This document shows, one piece after another, positions 1 to 6,707 of a stretch of 12,492 nt of DNA. The stretch spans positions 1 to 12,492 of the forward strand of contig CANREU010000031.1 in NCBI GenBank assembly GCA_947629725.1, in the 5' to 3' direction. The notes beneath the pieces were generated by a model that saw only the letters and a program-made list of their open reading frames with translations, searched no databases and was not told the origin of the DNA. Position 1 is the stretch's first letter; each line of letters begins with the position of its first letter. A program made the translations under genes and the position numbers. Source of the stretch: an uncultured Clostridia bacterium (lineage in GTDB: Bacteria; Bacillota; Clostridia; Christensenellales; Borkfalkiaceae).

Positions 1-592
1 AGACGTCGCGGGTGATGGAGACGTTCTCCCCCTTCCGCGCGATCTTGTCGATCTCGTCGATATAGATGATGCCGCGCTGCGCCTTCTCGATGTCGTAATC
101 GGCGTTCTGGATGAGTTTCAAGAGAATGTTCTCGACGTCTTCGCCGACGTAACCCGCCTCGGTGAGGGTGGTCGCATCGCTCGTTGCGAAGGGCACGTTG
201 AGAATTTTCGCGAGGGTGCGGGCGAGCAGCGTTTTGCCGCTCCCCGTGGGGCCGAGCAGGAGAATGTTGCTCTTTTCGATCTCCACATCGTCCTCTTTCT
301 TGCCCTCGGTGAGCGCGTTGATGCGCTTATAGTGGTTGTAGACGGCGACGGAGAGCACCCGCTTCGCCTTGTCCTGCCCTATGATGTATTTGTCGAGCTC
401 TTCCTTGATCTCGGCGGGCTTTTTGAGCGGGACGGGCTCCGCGGCGGAGGAGGAGGGCATCTTATCGAGCATGTCCCTGCAAAGCTCCACGCACTCGTCG
501 CAGATGAACACCCCGTCGGGGCCCGCGATGAGTTTCTTCGTCTTCGATTTCTCTTTTCCGCAGAAAGAGCACTGTTGTTCGTATTTTGCCAT
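1..592 (-). CDS. clpX: ATP-dependent Clp protease ATP-binding subunit ClpX (5' part, cut by window edge)
   Basis: This is the AAA+ unfoldase that recognises, unfolds and feeds substrates into the ClpP chamber in the cytoplasm. The first 197 codons are visible and the rest lies beyond base 1. The N-terminal zinc-binding domain has its four cysteines at C8, C11, C31 and C34. A short linker containing SSSAAEPVPLKKP follows, then the AAA+ domain with Walker A GPTGSGKT at 114-121, the GYVGED pore-1 loop at 147-152 and Walker B IIYIDEIDK at 175-183. All of these match canonical ClpX. The start ATG at 592-590 is preceded on the minus strand by GGGAGGT (bases 597-603) at good spacing. It is the last visible gene of a tig-clpP-clpX series, 90 bases after clpP. 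I see no convincing separate promoter in that gap, so it is probably co-transcribed. Confidence 0.97.
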   Translation of the reverse strand, partial: MAKYEQQCSFCGKEKSKTKKLIAGPDGVFICDECVELCRDMLDKMPSSSAAEPVPLKKPAEIKEELDKYIIGQDKAKRVLSVAVYNHYKRINALTEGKKEDDVEIEKSNILLLGPTGSGKTLLARTLAKILNVPFATSDATTLTEAGYVGEDVENILLKLIQNADYDIEKAQRGIIYIDEIDKIARKGENVSITRDV

Positions 593-682
593 TGTTACCT
601 CCCTCGGAGAGGACGGCGCGCCGCACTCCCCTTATTCGCGGGACGGGGTTTTTCGTACCCCATTCCCCTGTTTTGCCTCCGA

Positions 683-1276
683 TCAGCGCTTATAATAGAC
701 AGCGTCGATGAGGCCGTAGTCCCTCGCCTCGTCGGCGGAGAGATAATTGTCGCGGTCGGTATCCCGCGCGATCTGCTCGTAGCTCTTTCCCGTGTTCTCT
801 GCGAGGATCCTCGTCATCTTGTCGCGGATGCGGAGGATGTGCTCCGCCTGTATCTTGATGTCGCTCGCCTGCCCCTGTGCGCCGCCGAGGGGCTGGTGGA
901 TCATGATCTCGCTGTTCTTCAAGGCATAGCGCTTGCCCTTCGCGCCCGCCGCAAGAAGGAAGGCGCCCATCGACGCCGCGAGCCCCACGCAGATGGTGGA
1001 GACGTCGCAACGGATGTAGTTCATCGTATCATAGATGGCGAGACCCGCCGAAACGGAGCCGCCGGGGCTGTTGATGTAGAGACTGATGTCCTTCGTGGGG
1101 TCCTTCCCCTCGAGGAAGATGAGCTGCGCCACGACGGTGTTCGCCGTCGCGTCGTCGATCTCCCCGGAGAGGAACACGATACGGTCCTCCAAGAGGCGGG
1201 AGTAGAGGTCGTAACTCCGCTCGCCGCCCGACGTGCGCTCCACGACATAGGGGATCAATACGTTCTTCTCGTTCAT
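683..1276 (-). CDS. clpP: ATP-dependent Clp protease proteolytic subunit ClpP
   Basis: This is the serine peptidase of the ClpXP/ClpAP complex, forming the tetradecameric proteolytic chamber in the cytoplasm. The 197-residue length is normal for the family. The catalytic triad is visible as S102 in GLAASMGAF, H127 in MIHQPLGG and D176 in TDRDNYLSA. The spacings of 25 and 74 residues from the serine are the same as in E. coli ClpP. The oligomerisation and substrate-strand motif INSPGGSV is at 69-75. The start is fixed by GGAGGA (bases 1283-1288 on the minus strand) six bases upstream. The ATG overlaps the tig stop codon by four bases (ATGA), which implies translational coupling. There is no obvious propeptide: the chain begins MNEKNVLIPYVVERT, close to the usual mature N-terminus. 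Confidence 0.98.
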   Translation of the reverse strand: MNEKNVLIPYVVERTSGGERSYDLYSRLLEDRIVFLSGEIDDATANTVVAQLIFLEGKDPTKDISLYINSPGGSVSAGLAIYDTMNYIRCDVSTICVGLAASMGAFLLAAGAKGKRYALKNSEIMIHQPLGGAQGQASDIKIQAEHILRIRDKMTRILAENTGKSYEQIARDTDRDNYLSADEARDYGLIDAVYYKR

Positions 1277-2655
1277 GCCTGTTCCTCCGTTTTCTTCGCG
1301 CTCTTCTTGGCGGGTTTCTTGGCTGCGGGCTTCTTTGCGGGCTCCGCCGCGCCCTCTTCGTCCTCAAGATACATTTCGTTATTTGCCTGCAGGAGATCGA
1401 AGAGCTTGGTGACTTTGATGTCGCTCTCGATGTAGTCGCGCTGGCGGGGATCCAACGTCTTCTTGTATTCCTCCGCCTCCTTGCCGACGCTCGCCGCCTG
1501 CTCTGCGATCTTCTTTTCGATCTCCTCTTCGGTCGCCTCGATATGCTCGTCCCCAATGAGTTTTTCGATGATGAGCTGGTGAAGGACCTCGCGGCGGGCC
1601 TCCTCCGCAAAGTTCTTCTTGTATTCCTCGCGGGTGGAGCCGATGTATTGGAGATAGTCGTCGAGGCGGAGCCCCTGATACATGAGGTTATACTCCATGC
1701 GCTGCATCGCCGCATCCTCCTGCCGTTCGATCATCGCCTCGGGGATCTCCGCGGAGGCCTCCTTCGCGATCTCCGTGAGGATGGAGTTCTCCGTCTCGTT
1801 GAGGCCGCGCGCCGCGGCGTTTCTCTCGAGACGCTCGCGCACCTTCGCCCTATACGCTTCGAGGGTCTCGCTCCCCATCTTCTTGGCGAATTCGTCGTCG
1901 AGCGGGGCGAGCTTCTTGCCCGTAATTTTGTGGAGGGTGACGGTGAATACGGCGGGCTTCCCCTTGAGGGTCTCCTGCTGGTAGTCCTCGGGGAAGGTGA
2001 CGTTTATATCGCGGGTCTCGCCGAGCGTCATTCCGGCGACGCTCTCCTCAAACCCCGGGATGAACTGCCCCGAGCCGAGGGTGAGGTCGTACCCCTGCGC
2101 GGTGCCGCCCTCGAAGGCGACGCCGTCCGTCTTGCCCTCGAAGTCGATGTTCACCGTGTCGCCGAGGGCTGCGGGACGGTCGCTCACGTCCACGCTCTCC
2201 GCCGTGCGTTCGCGGGTGTTTTCGATGTCGCGGTCCACGTCGGCGTCCGTAACATTATATTCGTACTTGCGGATTTTTATACCCTTGTATTTCCCGACGG
2301 TCACCTCGGGCTTTACGGGCACCGTCGCGACGAGGGCGACGTGCTCCTCCGAGAAATCCTCCGCGAGGGAGACGGAGGGCTCGCCGACGGGGGTGAAGTT
2401 CTTCTCCTCCTTCCCGAGGATCGCCCCGTAGTGCTCGCCGAAGAGCTGGTTGAGGGCGTCCTCAAAGAAGAGCCCCTTGCCGTAGTAGAGTTCGAGCACG
2501 TGCTTGGGCACCTTGCCCTTGCGGAAACCGTTCACCGCATAGCGGCTGCGGTTTTTGCGGTAGGCCTCGTTGTTCGCGTTCTCCCACTCTTCGGGGGTGA
2601 ACCCGATCTCGATCTTCACGGTGCTCTTTTCTGCGGGTGTGACTTTGTAATCCAT
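1273..2655 (-). CDS. tig: Trigger factor (ribosome-associated chaperone and peptidyl-prolyl isomerase)
   Basis: Trigger factor binds ribosomal protein uL23 at the exit tunnel and protects nascent chains. The 460-residue length fits the family. The N-terminal domain carries the ribosome-docking signature GFRKGKVP at 43-50. An FKBP-type PPIase domain follows at about 163-245 (GDTVNIDFEG, GSGQFIPGFEE, FPEDY). The helical C-terminal chaperone domain runs to about 430. The final 30 residues form a lysine/alanine/proline tail (repeats of KKPA and KKSA) beyond the normal end, probably disordered; such tails occur in some Firmicutes and Actinobacteria homologues. The start has GAGGAG (bases 2665-2670, minus strand) nine bases upstream. 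It is the first gene of the operon with clpP and probably clpX, transcribed from a promoter at 2701-2729. Confidence 0.97.
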   Translation of the reverse strand: MDYKVTPAEKSTVKIEIGFTPEEWENANNEAYRKNRSRYAVNGFRKGKVPKHVLELYYGKGLFFEDALNQLFGEHYGAILGKEEKNFTPVGEPSVSLAEDFSEEHVALVATVPVKPEVTVGKYKGIKIRKYEYNVTDADVDRDIENTRERTAESVDVSDRPAALGDTVNIDFEGKTDGVAFEGGTAQGYDLTLGSGQFIPGFEESVAGMTLGETRDINVTFPEDYQQETLKGKPAVFTVTLHKITGKKLAPLDDEFAKKMGSETLEAYRAKVRERLERNAAARGLNETENSILTEIAKEASAEIPEAMIERQEDAAMQRMEYNLMYQGLRLDDYLQYIGSTREEYKKNFAEEARREVLHQLIIEKLIGDEHIEATEEEIEKKIAEQAASVGKEAEEYKKTLDPRQRDYIESDIKVTKLFDLLQANNEMYLEDEEGAAEPAKKPAAKKPAKKSAKKTEEQA

Positions 2656-2700
2656 AACAATATACTCCTCAAATACTCTCGTACCTTTTCAATACCCCAT

Positions 2701-2729
2701 ATTTTAGCATAACGGGCGGGAAAAGAAAA
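2701..2729 (-). promoter_or_regulatory. Sigma-A-type promoter for tig-clpP-clpX
   Basis: On the minus strand there is a -10 box TAAAAT (2701-2706) directly preceded by an extended TGC element (2707-2709). A 17-base spacer separates it from a weak -35, TTTTCT (2724-2729). The expected transcription start is near 2694, giving a leader of about 39 bases that contains the SD sequence. I saw no CIRCE element or CtsR-type direct repeat in the region, although clp genes in other Firmicutes often have them. Confidence 0.6.
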
Positions 2730-2738
2730 GCGTTTTTA

Positions 2739-2767
2739 TTTACAAATTGCGATTTTCGCGGTATAAT
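2739..2767 (+). promoter_or_regulatory. Sigma-A promoter for rqcH
   Basis: TTTACA (2739-2744), a 17-base spacer and TATAAT (2762-2767) form a near-consensus sigma-A promoter. The expected start is near 2774, giving a leader of about 44 bases with SD GAGGTGA at 2808-2814. Its -35 lies only nine bases from the -35 of the divergent tig promoter, so the two polymerases would bind back to back. Confidence 0.8.
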
Positions 2768-2817
2768 TATCGGAGAAAAGAGGCGGCGGGGCTCCCCGCT
2801 CCGCCCCGAGGTGACCT

Positions 2818-4446
2818 ATGCCGCAAGACGCATTCACGCTCCGCCTCGTCGCGAAAGAGCTCAACGAAGAGCTCGCGGGCGGGCACGTAAACCGCATCAA
2901 CCAACCCGAACGGGAAGAAGTCTCCTTTCTTATATACACGGGAAAGAGGACGGTTAAACTCGTCGTAAACGTAAACGCCTCCGACTGCGGGGTGTATTTT
3001 TGCGACGACGACAGGGAGAACCCCGCCGTCGCCAGAAGTTTCTGCATGCTCCTCCGCAAATACCTGCAGGGCGCGGAGGTGCTCTCGGTGAAAACGGAGG
3101 GCTTTGAACGCATCCTCCGCATCCGCTTCCTCTGCCGCAATGAATTCGTGACGGGGGAAAGGGAGCTCGTCGTGGAAGTGATGGGGAAATATTCCAATGC
3201 ACTCCTCCTCGAGGGCGACACCGTGCTCGGCGCCGTGAAGACGACCTCCCTCGACGAAAACTGCCGCCGCGCCGTGCTCGCGGGGGTGAAGTACGTCCTC
3301 CCCCTCCCGCAGGACAAGGTGAACCCCTCCGACTACCCCGCCCTCTCCGCCCTCCTCGACGGGCCGAAGGACGGGCACTTCCTCTTTACGCGCGTCTCGG
3401 GGCTCGCCCCCGTCACCGCGGAACAGATCGTTTCCGCCTACCGCGGCGGGGATTTCGCGAGGCATGTGCACGATTTCATCTTCTCGGACGAGGTCTCCCC
3501 GTGCGTGACGGAGCGGGACGGCGTTCCCGCCGACTTCTTCGCGCGCGCCGTACCCGGCGGGGTCCCCTACCCCACTCTCTCGGCAGCGCAGACCGCCTTC
3601 TACCTCAAGCGGCGCGCCGTAAAACGGGTGGAGGGGGAGCGGAGGAAGCTCTCCGCCGTCCTCGCCGCGGCGATCAAAAAGCACGAAAAGCGGCTCGGGC
3701 AGATCGCGGATAAGGAGCGGGAGTGCGCGGGCTGCGAACAGCTCCGCGTGAAGGGGGAACTCCTCACCGCGAACCTGTGGCGGGTCGAAAGAGGCTCGCG
3801 CGGGTGCGAGCTCGAGGATTGGACGACGGGCGGAACGGTGAAGATCTCCCTCGATCCCCGTTTCTCCCCCGCCGAAAACGCGCAAGGGTTTTTCAAGCGG
3901 TACCGTAAGCAAAAGCGCACCCTCGAGGCGCTCGCCCCGCAAAAGAAAGAGACGGCGGAGGAGCTCGACTACCTCGCCTCCCTGTCTGCCTTCGTCCTCT
4001 CGGCGGAGACGGCGGAGGACCTCGCGTCCGCGGCGGAGGAGATGGAGAGCGACGGGCTGCTCAAAAAGGATCCGGTCAGGAAGAAAAAAGCGGAGATCCC
4101 CTACCGTTCCTACGAAAGGGCGGGCTTCCGCATCCTCGCGGGGCGGAACAATCTCCAGAACGACAAGCTCCTCCGCGCCGCGTCTCCCGAGGACTTTTGG
4201 CTGCACGCGCGGGGACGGCACTCCTGCCACGTGATCGTGAGAACGAACGGGAAGGAGCCGCCCGAGGACGTGCTCCGCTTCGCCGCCGCGGTGTGCGCGA
4301 AGTACTCGGACGGCAAGGGAGACAAACTCCCCGTCGACTGCACGCGGGCAAAACACGTGAAAAAGCCCCCGAAAGCAAAGGCGGGATTTGTGACCTACAC
4401 GAACTTTACGACCCTCCTCGGCGACCCGCAGGAGGCGGAGGAATGA
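2818..4446 (+). CDS. rqcH: RqcH/FbpA-type NFACT protein (ribosome quality control alanine-tailing factor)
   Basis: This is the bacterial Rqc2/NEMF homologue. It binds 50S subunits carrying stalled peptidyl-tRNA and recruits tRNA-Ala to add C-terminal alanine tails. Older annotations call it fibronectin-binding protein FbpA. The 542-residue protein has an NFACT-N domain (about 4-170, beginning MPQDAFTLRLVAKEL, with FCMLLRKYLQG at 75-85 and EVMGKYSNALLL). A helix-hairpin-helix-like part follows, then a long basic/acidic coiled coil (about 265-420), and a C-terminal NFACT-R domain (about 427-535) with AGRNNLQNDKLL and FWLHARG at 460-466. At 97-98, the position of the functionally essential DR motif of B. 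subtilis RqcH, this protein has ER. The SD GAGGTGA ends three bases before the ATG. It is divergent from tig-clpP-clpX and translationally coupled to the next gene. Confidence 0.95.
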   Translation: MPQDAFTLRLVAKELNEELAGGHVNRINQPEREEVSFLIYTGKRTVKLVVNVNASDCGVYFCDDDRENPAVARSFCMLLRKYLQGAEVLSVKTEGFERILRIRFLCRNEFVTGERELVVEVMGKYSNALLLEGDTVLGAVKTTSLDENCRRAVLAGVKYVLPLPQDKVNPSDYPALSALLDGPKDGHFLFTRVSGLAPVTAEQIVSAYRGGDFARHVHDFIFSDEVSPCVTERDGVPADFFARAVPGGVPYPTLSAAQTAFYLKRRAVKRVEGERRKLSAVLAAAIKKHEKRLGQIADKERECAGCEQLRVKGELLTANLWRVERGSRGCELEDWTTGGTVKISLDPRFSPAENAQGFFKRYRKQKRTLEALAPQKKETAEELDYLASLSAFVLSAETAEDLASAAEEMESDGLLKKDPVRKKKAEIPYRSYERAGFRILAGRNNLQNDKLLRAASPEDFWLHARGRHSCHVIVRTNGKEPPEDVLRFAAAVCAKYSDGKGDKLPVDCTRAKHVKKPPKAKAGFVTYTNFTTLLGDPQEAEE

Positions 4447-4868
4447 CCTATCTTTTCCGCGGAACGAAGAAAGAACTGCGTGAAAGGGTGCGCGCGCTGC
4501 GTGAGGACGGGCTCGACCTTTCCTATAAAGGGGAGGAGCTGCGCGTCGTGCTCTCGCGGAAGAAAAAAGCGGAACGCTATGTGTTTTCCGCCTCGGCGGA
4601 GGAGACGGACGCGGGCTGTATGATTGCAGGAGAAATTGTCCTTACGGGCACGCCGTGGCGGTGGTACGACTATCTTTTTTCGGTGCTCTTGTGCCTGCTC
4701 GTCTTTCCCGCCCTTCTCCTTCTCGCCGTCCCCGCGGCCTTCGGGGGCGGATATACTGCAGTCGGCGGCACGCCCGACTCCCGCCTCCCCTTTTTCTCTC
4801 CCTCCAAGCGGGAACGGGAAAAGCGGCTGAAGGGGATCATGTCGCTCTTTGCGGAAGAGACCCCGTGA
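4443..4868 (+). CDS. Unknown small membrane protein coupled to rqcH
   Basis: I do not recognise this 141-residue protein. Its ATG overlaps the rqcH stop codon (ATGA at 4443-4446), and AGGAGG (4430-4435) sits seven bases upstream, so it is very likely a real, translationally coupled gene. Residues 1-70 are soluble and charged (MTYLFRGTKKELRERVRAL, then SRKKKAERYVFSAS). Residues about 76-100 form a strongly hydrophobic segment (LFSVLLCLLVFPALLLLAVP), which is one long helix or a tight hairpin. A glycine-rich turn and a basic C-terminal tail (SKREREKRLKG) follow. There is no signal peptide at the N-terminus. The layout suggests an inner-membrane protein with a cytoplasmic N-domain. Its partnership with RqcH is inference from gene order only. 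Confidence 0.75.
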   Translation: MTYLFRGTKKELRERVRALREDGLDLSYKGEELRVVLSRKKKAERYVFSASAEETDAGCMIAGEIVLTGTPWRWYDYLFSVLLCLLVFPALLLLAVPAAFGGGYTAVGGTPDSRLPFFSPSKREREKRLKGIMSLFAEETP

Positions 4869-5030
4869 CCCCCGCCCTCACGCATTTGTACCGCCCCACC
4901 TACCCCCCACGGGGTGTTCTCGCTCCCTTTGCCCCTCCCGCGGAGGGGGTGGCCCGCAGGGACGGGGGTGGGCACGCCCGTCTGCCGCCTCGCCCTTTGC
5001 AAAGTGTAGAGCGCCGCACCCCTTTTGTAC

Positions 5031-5100
5031 GTCATTCCGAACCGTTTTTGCCGTCCGCCCGCAAATTGCGGGCGGACGGCAAAAACGCGTGAGGAATCTC
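5031..5100. repeat. CATTCC...GGAAT repeat containing a perfect 21-bp-arm palindrome
   Basis: The outer element is GTCATTCCGA (5031-5040) and GAGGAATCTC (5091-5100), whose ATTCC/GGAAT ends can pair. This is the widespread GTCATTCC...GGAATC interspersed hairpin family. Nested inside is an exact inverted repeat: arms 5044-5064 and 5066-5086, 21 bases each, around the single base A5065. The stem starts with a T-run and ends with an A-run, so it does not look like an intrinsic terminator on either strand. Confidence 0.85.
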
Positions 5101-5142
5101 TTGTTTTTTCTGTCGCCCCACCCCCTCCCCCCTCATTGCGGT

Positions 5143-5171
5143 AAAAGGCGCAGCATCATACGGCGCCTTTT
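5143..5171. terminator. Possible bidirectional terminator-like hairpin
   Basis: AAAAGGCGC (5143-5151) and GCGCCTTTT (5163-5171) form a perfect 9-bp stem with an 11-base loop. An A-run on the 5' side and a T-run on the 3' side are what a bidirectional terminator looks like, but the T-run is only four long. It lies about 275 bases after the gene ending at 4868, and no closer terminator is visible. It may equally be one more member of the repeat cluster. Confidence 0.35.
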
Positions 5172-5212
5172 CCCGAAAGCCATATGGAAGGCCCACGGAG
5201 GGGGCATTCTTT

Positions 5213-5267
5213 CGGCGCCCCCTTGAGGGGGAGCTCCGCCGTGCCTTTTACGGCGGTGAGGGGGTGT
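5213..5267. repeat. Dispersed hairpin repeat, copy 1 (matches 12097-12143)
   Basis: The copy starts CGGCGCCCCCTTGAGGGGGA, continues with CTCCGCCG...CGGCGGTGAG and ends GGGGTGT. It contains a CCCCC/GGGGG hairpin and a CCGCCG/CGGCGG hairpin. The same module recurs at 12097-12143 with a shorter apical loop. Short open frames over it on the minus strand are by-products of the repeat. Confidence 0.85.
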
Positions 5268-5275
5268 TGCACGAC

Positions 5276-5310
5276 AACCGTGGGCAACTCCCACCCTATC
5301 GCCCGCACGC
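5276..5310. repeat. 35-bp dispersed repeat, copy 1 (matches 10076-10110)
   Basis: This copy begins AACCGTGGGCAAC and ends CGCCCGCACGC. It matches 10076-10110 at 33 of 35 positions by eye. A truncated third copy begins at 10294. Confidence 0.85.
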
Positions 5311-5320
5311 CTCTCTTCTT

Positions 5321-5362
5321 CGTCATTCCAACGCCGCGCCTTGCGCGGCGGAGTGAATCTCG
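5321..5362. repeat. CATTCC-type hairpin repeat with GC-rich inner stem
   Basis: CGTCATTCC at the left and GTGAATCTCG at the right flank an inner perfect stem, CGCCGCGC (5332-5339) and GCGCGGCG (5343-5350), with a CTT loop. It has the same architecture as 5031-5100, with a different inner stem. Confidence 0.75.
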
Positions 5363-5589
5363 TTCTTCCCTGCCACCCCTCACCCTGCCCTCCCCCCTCA
5401 AGTATAAGGGGGGAGGCAAGAAAAAAACGCCGCCCCGCCCCTACCCCCGCACCCCTGCCCCTCGCCCCCCAAAGGAGGGCGAGGGCAAGTTCCCTTCATT
5501 CCGAACGGAGCCGAAGGCGGGGGGCGGGCCCTTCTTTTTTGCCGTCCACGGCGTCTCATGTTTCACGGTCCAATATATTCAAGAATATC

Positions 5590-5618
5590 TTGATTTCGCG
5601 CCGCAAATGTGCTATAAT
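5590..5618 (+). promoter_or_regulatory. Sigma-A promoter of the nuclease-like gene
   Basis: TTGATT (5590-5595), a 17-base spacer and TATAAT (5613-5618) with an extended TGC element (5610-5612). The expected start is near 5625. This lies after the in-frame ATG at 5620, so translation must begin at 5644. Confidence 0.8.
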
Positions 5619-5643
5619 CATGGAAAACGAAGGAGAAAACGGC

Positions 5644-6624
5644 ATGAGTATCGAGGGCGAGGCGTGGAATTCGATCGTGGAACAAGTGCGGTCGTTAAAG
5701 TCCAAAGAGGAGCAGGCGGTTCAGAATATGTGGGAGAATTTCTTTACGGACGGGTCGCTGTTCGGGTATAGCCGCGTCTTCAAAGAAATGATCCCCCAGT
5801 ATTCCTTACAGATCGGCGTGACGAAAGTCAAGGCGGATATTCTCCTCCGGAAGGGTTCCGAGAATTTGTTCGTCGTGGAATTGAAAAGGTTCGACCATTC
5901 TTTGGCCGAAAAGAACGAGCAGCAGCTTACGAGCTATATGCTTTGTTTGAAACTTTCCGTCGGCGTATTGATCTGCAATAAGATCTATATCTACGTGTTT
6001 TCGGGCGGCAAGACGGAGCGCTTGGAGATCCCGTTCGTCAAAGACGACCTTAACGGCGCAAACTTCATTTCTCTTTTGAAGAAGGGGAATTTTTCTCCCG
6101 ACAAAGTCATGGAATTCGTCGTCGCGGCGAACGAGCGAAAAGCCCGCATTGCCGAGATCGAAGACGTTCTGCAAAAATTGGATGTCGCAGCTCTCATCAA
6201 AGAATATTTGATGAAGCAATACGCGGAGGATGAGATCGGGGAGGCAATGCGCAAAAGGGGGTACCCCGTTTCGGCCTCCGAAGAAAAACCCGCGCCTGCC
6301 GTAAACAAAAAAGCGGCAAGCGGTCCGGTCTTCCATTACGGCGGGTCGCTCAAAGCGAAGGGCATTTTGACAGACGAAGGCTTTGTTTTGCTGAAAGGGA
6401 GTGAGATAAAAGCAGGCCTTCAAAACAGTGCGCCGGGGTACACGGTGCAGGACCGCGAAAAATATGCAAATATGATCGTCGACGGGGTTACGGCGGAGGA
6501 CATTTTGTTTTCAAGCTCCTCCGCCGCGGCGAATTTTGTCGGGGGAAGCAGTTTGAGCGGAAACAGAATGTGGCGCACGGATAAGGACGAGGCGCCGAAG
6601 GATTTCAAGAAGAGCAGAGAATGA
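5644..6624 (+). CDS. PD-(D/E)XK nuclease-like protein with C-terminal DUF4357-type domain
   Basis: The 326-residue protein has two recognisable parts. The N-terminal half resembles the HsdR-N/RecB-like nuclease fold: D65 (VKADILL), E79 and K81 (FVVELKR), then Q94-x3-Y98 (QLTSY), the order expected for a PD-(D/E)XK active site with the QxxxY motif. A helical linker follows at about 160-225. The C-terminal part (about 232-312) has the DUF4357 pattern: GSLKAKG, TDEGFVLLKGS, then FSSSSAAANFV and NRMW. SD GAAGGAG (5629-5635) lies eight bases before the chosen ATG; an in-frame ATG at 5620 precedes the likely transcription start. It has its own promoter and terminator, no methylase or helicase partner, and sampled GC of about 37-45% against 62-77% in neighbouring genes, suggesting transfer. 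DNA cleavage and a defence role are inference; the target is unknown. Confidence 0.8.
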   Translation: MSIEGEAWNSIVEQVRSLKSKEEQAVQNMWENFFTDGSLFGYSRVFKEMIPQYSLQIGVTKVKADILLRKGSENLFVVELKRFDHSLAEKNEQQLTSYMLCLKLSVGVLICNKIYIYVFSGGKTERLEIPFVKDDLNGANFISLLKKGNFSPDKVMEFVVAANERKARIAEIEDVLQKLDVAALIKEYLMKQYAEDEIGEAMRKRGYPVSASEEKPAPAVNKKAASGPVFHYGGSLKAKGILTDEGFVLLKGSEIKAGLQNSAPGYTVQDREKYANMIVDGVTAEDILFSSSSAAANFVGGSSLSGNRMWRTDKDEAPKDFKKSRE

Positions 6625-6680
6625 GACATGTCGTGATTTGTTGAGACGTGCCCGATCATCTTCCGATATTCGTTTTTGAA

Positions 6681-6707
6681 CCGCGCGATACCCGCGCGGC
6701 TCTTTTT
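6681..6707 (+). terminator. Intrinsic terminator after the nuclease-like gene
   Basis: CCGCGCG (6681-6687), loop ATACC and CGCGCGG (6693-6699) are followed by CTCTTTTT. It has a 7-bp all-GC stem and a T-run, 57 bases after the stop codon, in the right orientation. Confidence 0.75.

Larger units (their letters stand above)
4869..5589. repeat. Gene-free region with clustered palindromic repeats
   Basis: No supportable gene lies here. The short open frames are proline/arginine-rich translations of repeats and have no SD sequence. The stretch holds at least six repeat copies or hairpins whose relatives recur elsewhere in the window: 5031-5100, 5213-5267, 5276-5310, 5321-5362, about 5389-5420, and a GC-rich hairpin at about 5460-5490 that matches 6711-6736 in inverse orientation. 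The sequence is strongly C-rich on the plus strand. It separates the rqcH operon from the nuclease cassette. Confidence 0.75.

Noticed and set aside
593..682. Separate promoter for clpX in the clpP-clpX gap
   Set aside because: No acceptable -10/-35 pair was found on the minus strand; only a short GGGGT/ACCCC hairpin without a T-run.
2767..4356. 529-codon open frame on the minus strand antisense to rqcH
   Set aside because: A high-GC antisense shadow of a clearly recognised gene.
5044..5086. Palindrome as a transcription terminator for the rqcH operon
   Set aside because: The T-run precedes the stem and the A-run follows it on both strands, the reverse of an intrinsic terminator.
5156..5419. 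87-codon minus-strand frame over the repeat cluster
   Set aside because: It is the translation of the dispersed hairpin repeats; no SD, low-complexity composition.
5341..5643. N-terminal extension of the nuclease-like protein to 5341 or to the ATG at 5620
   Set aside because: The extension covers repeats and a good sigma-A promoter (5590-5618); the start at 5644 has an SD at the right distance.
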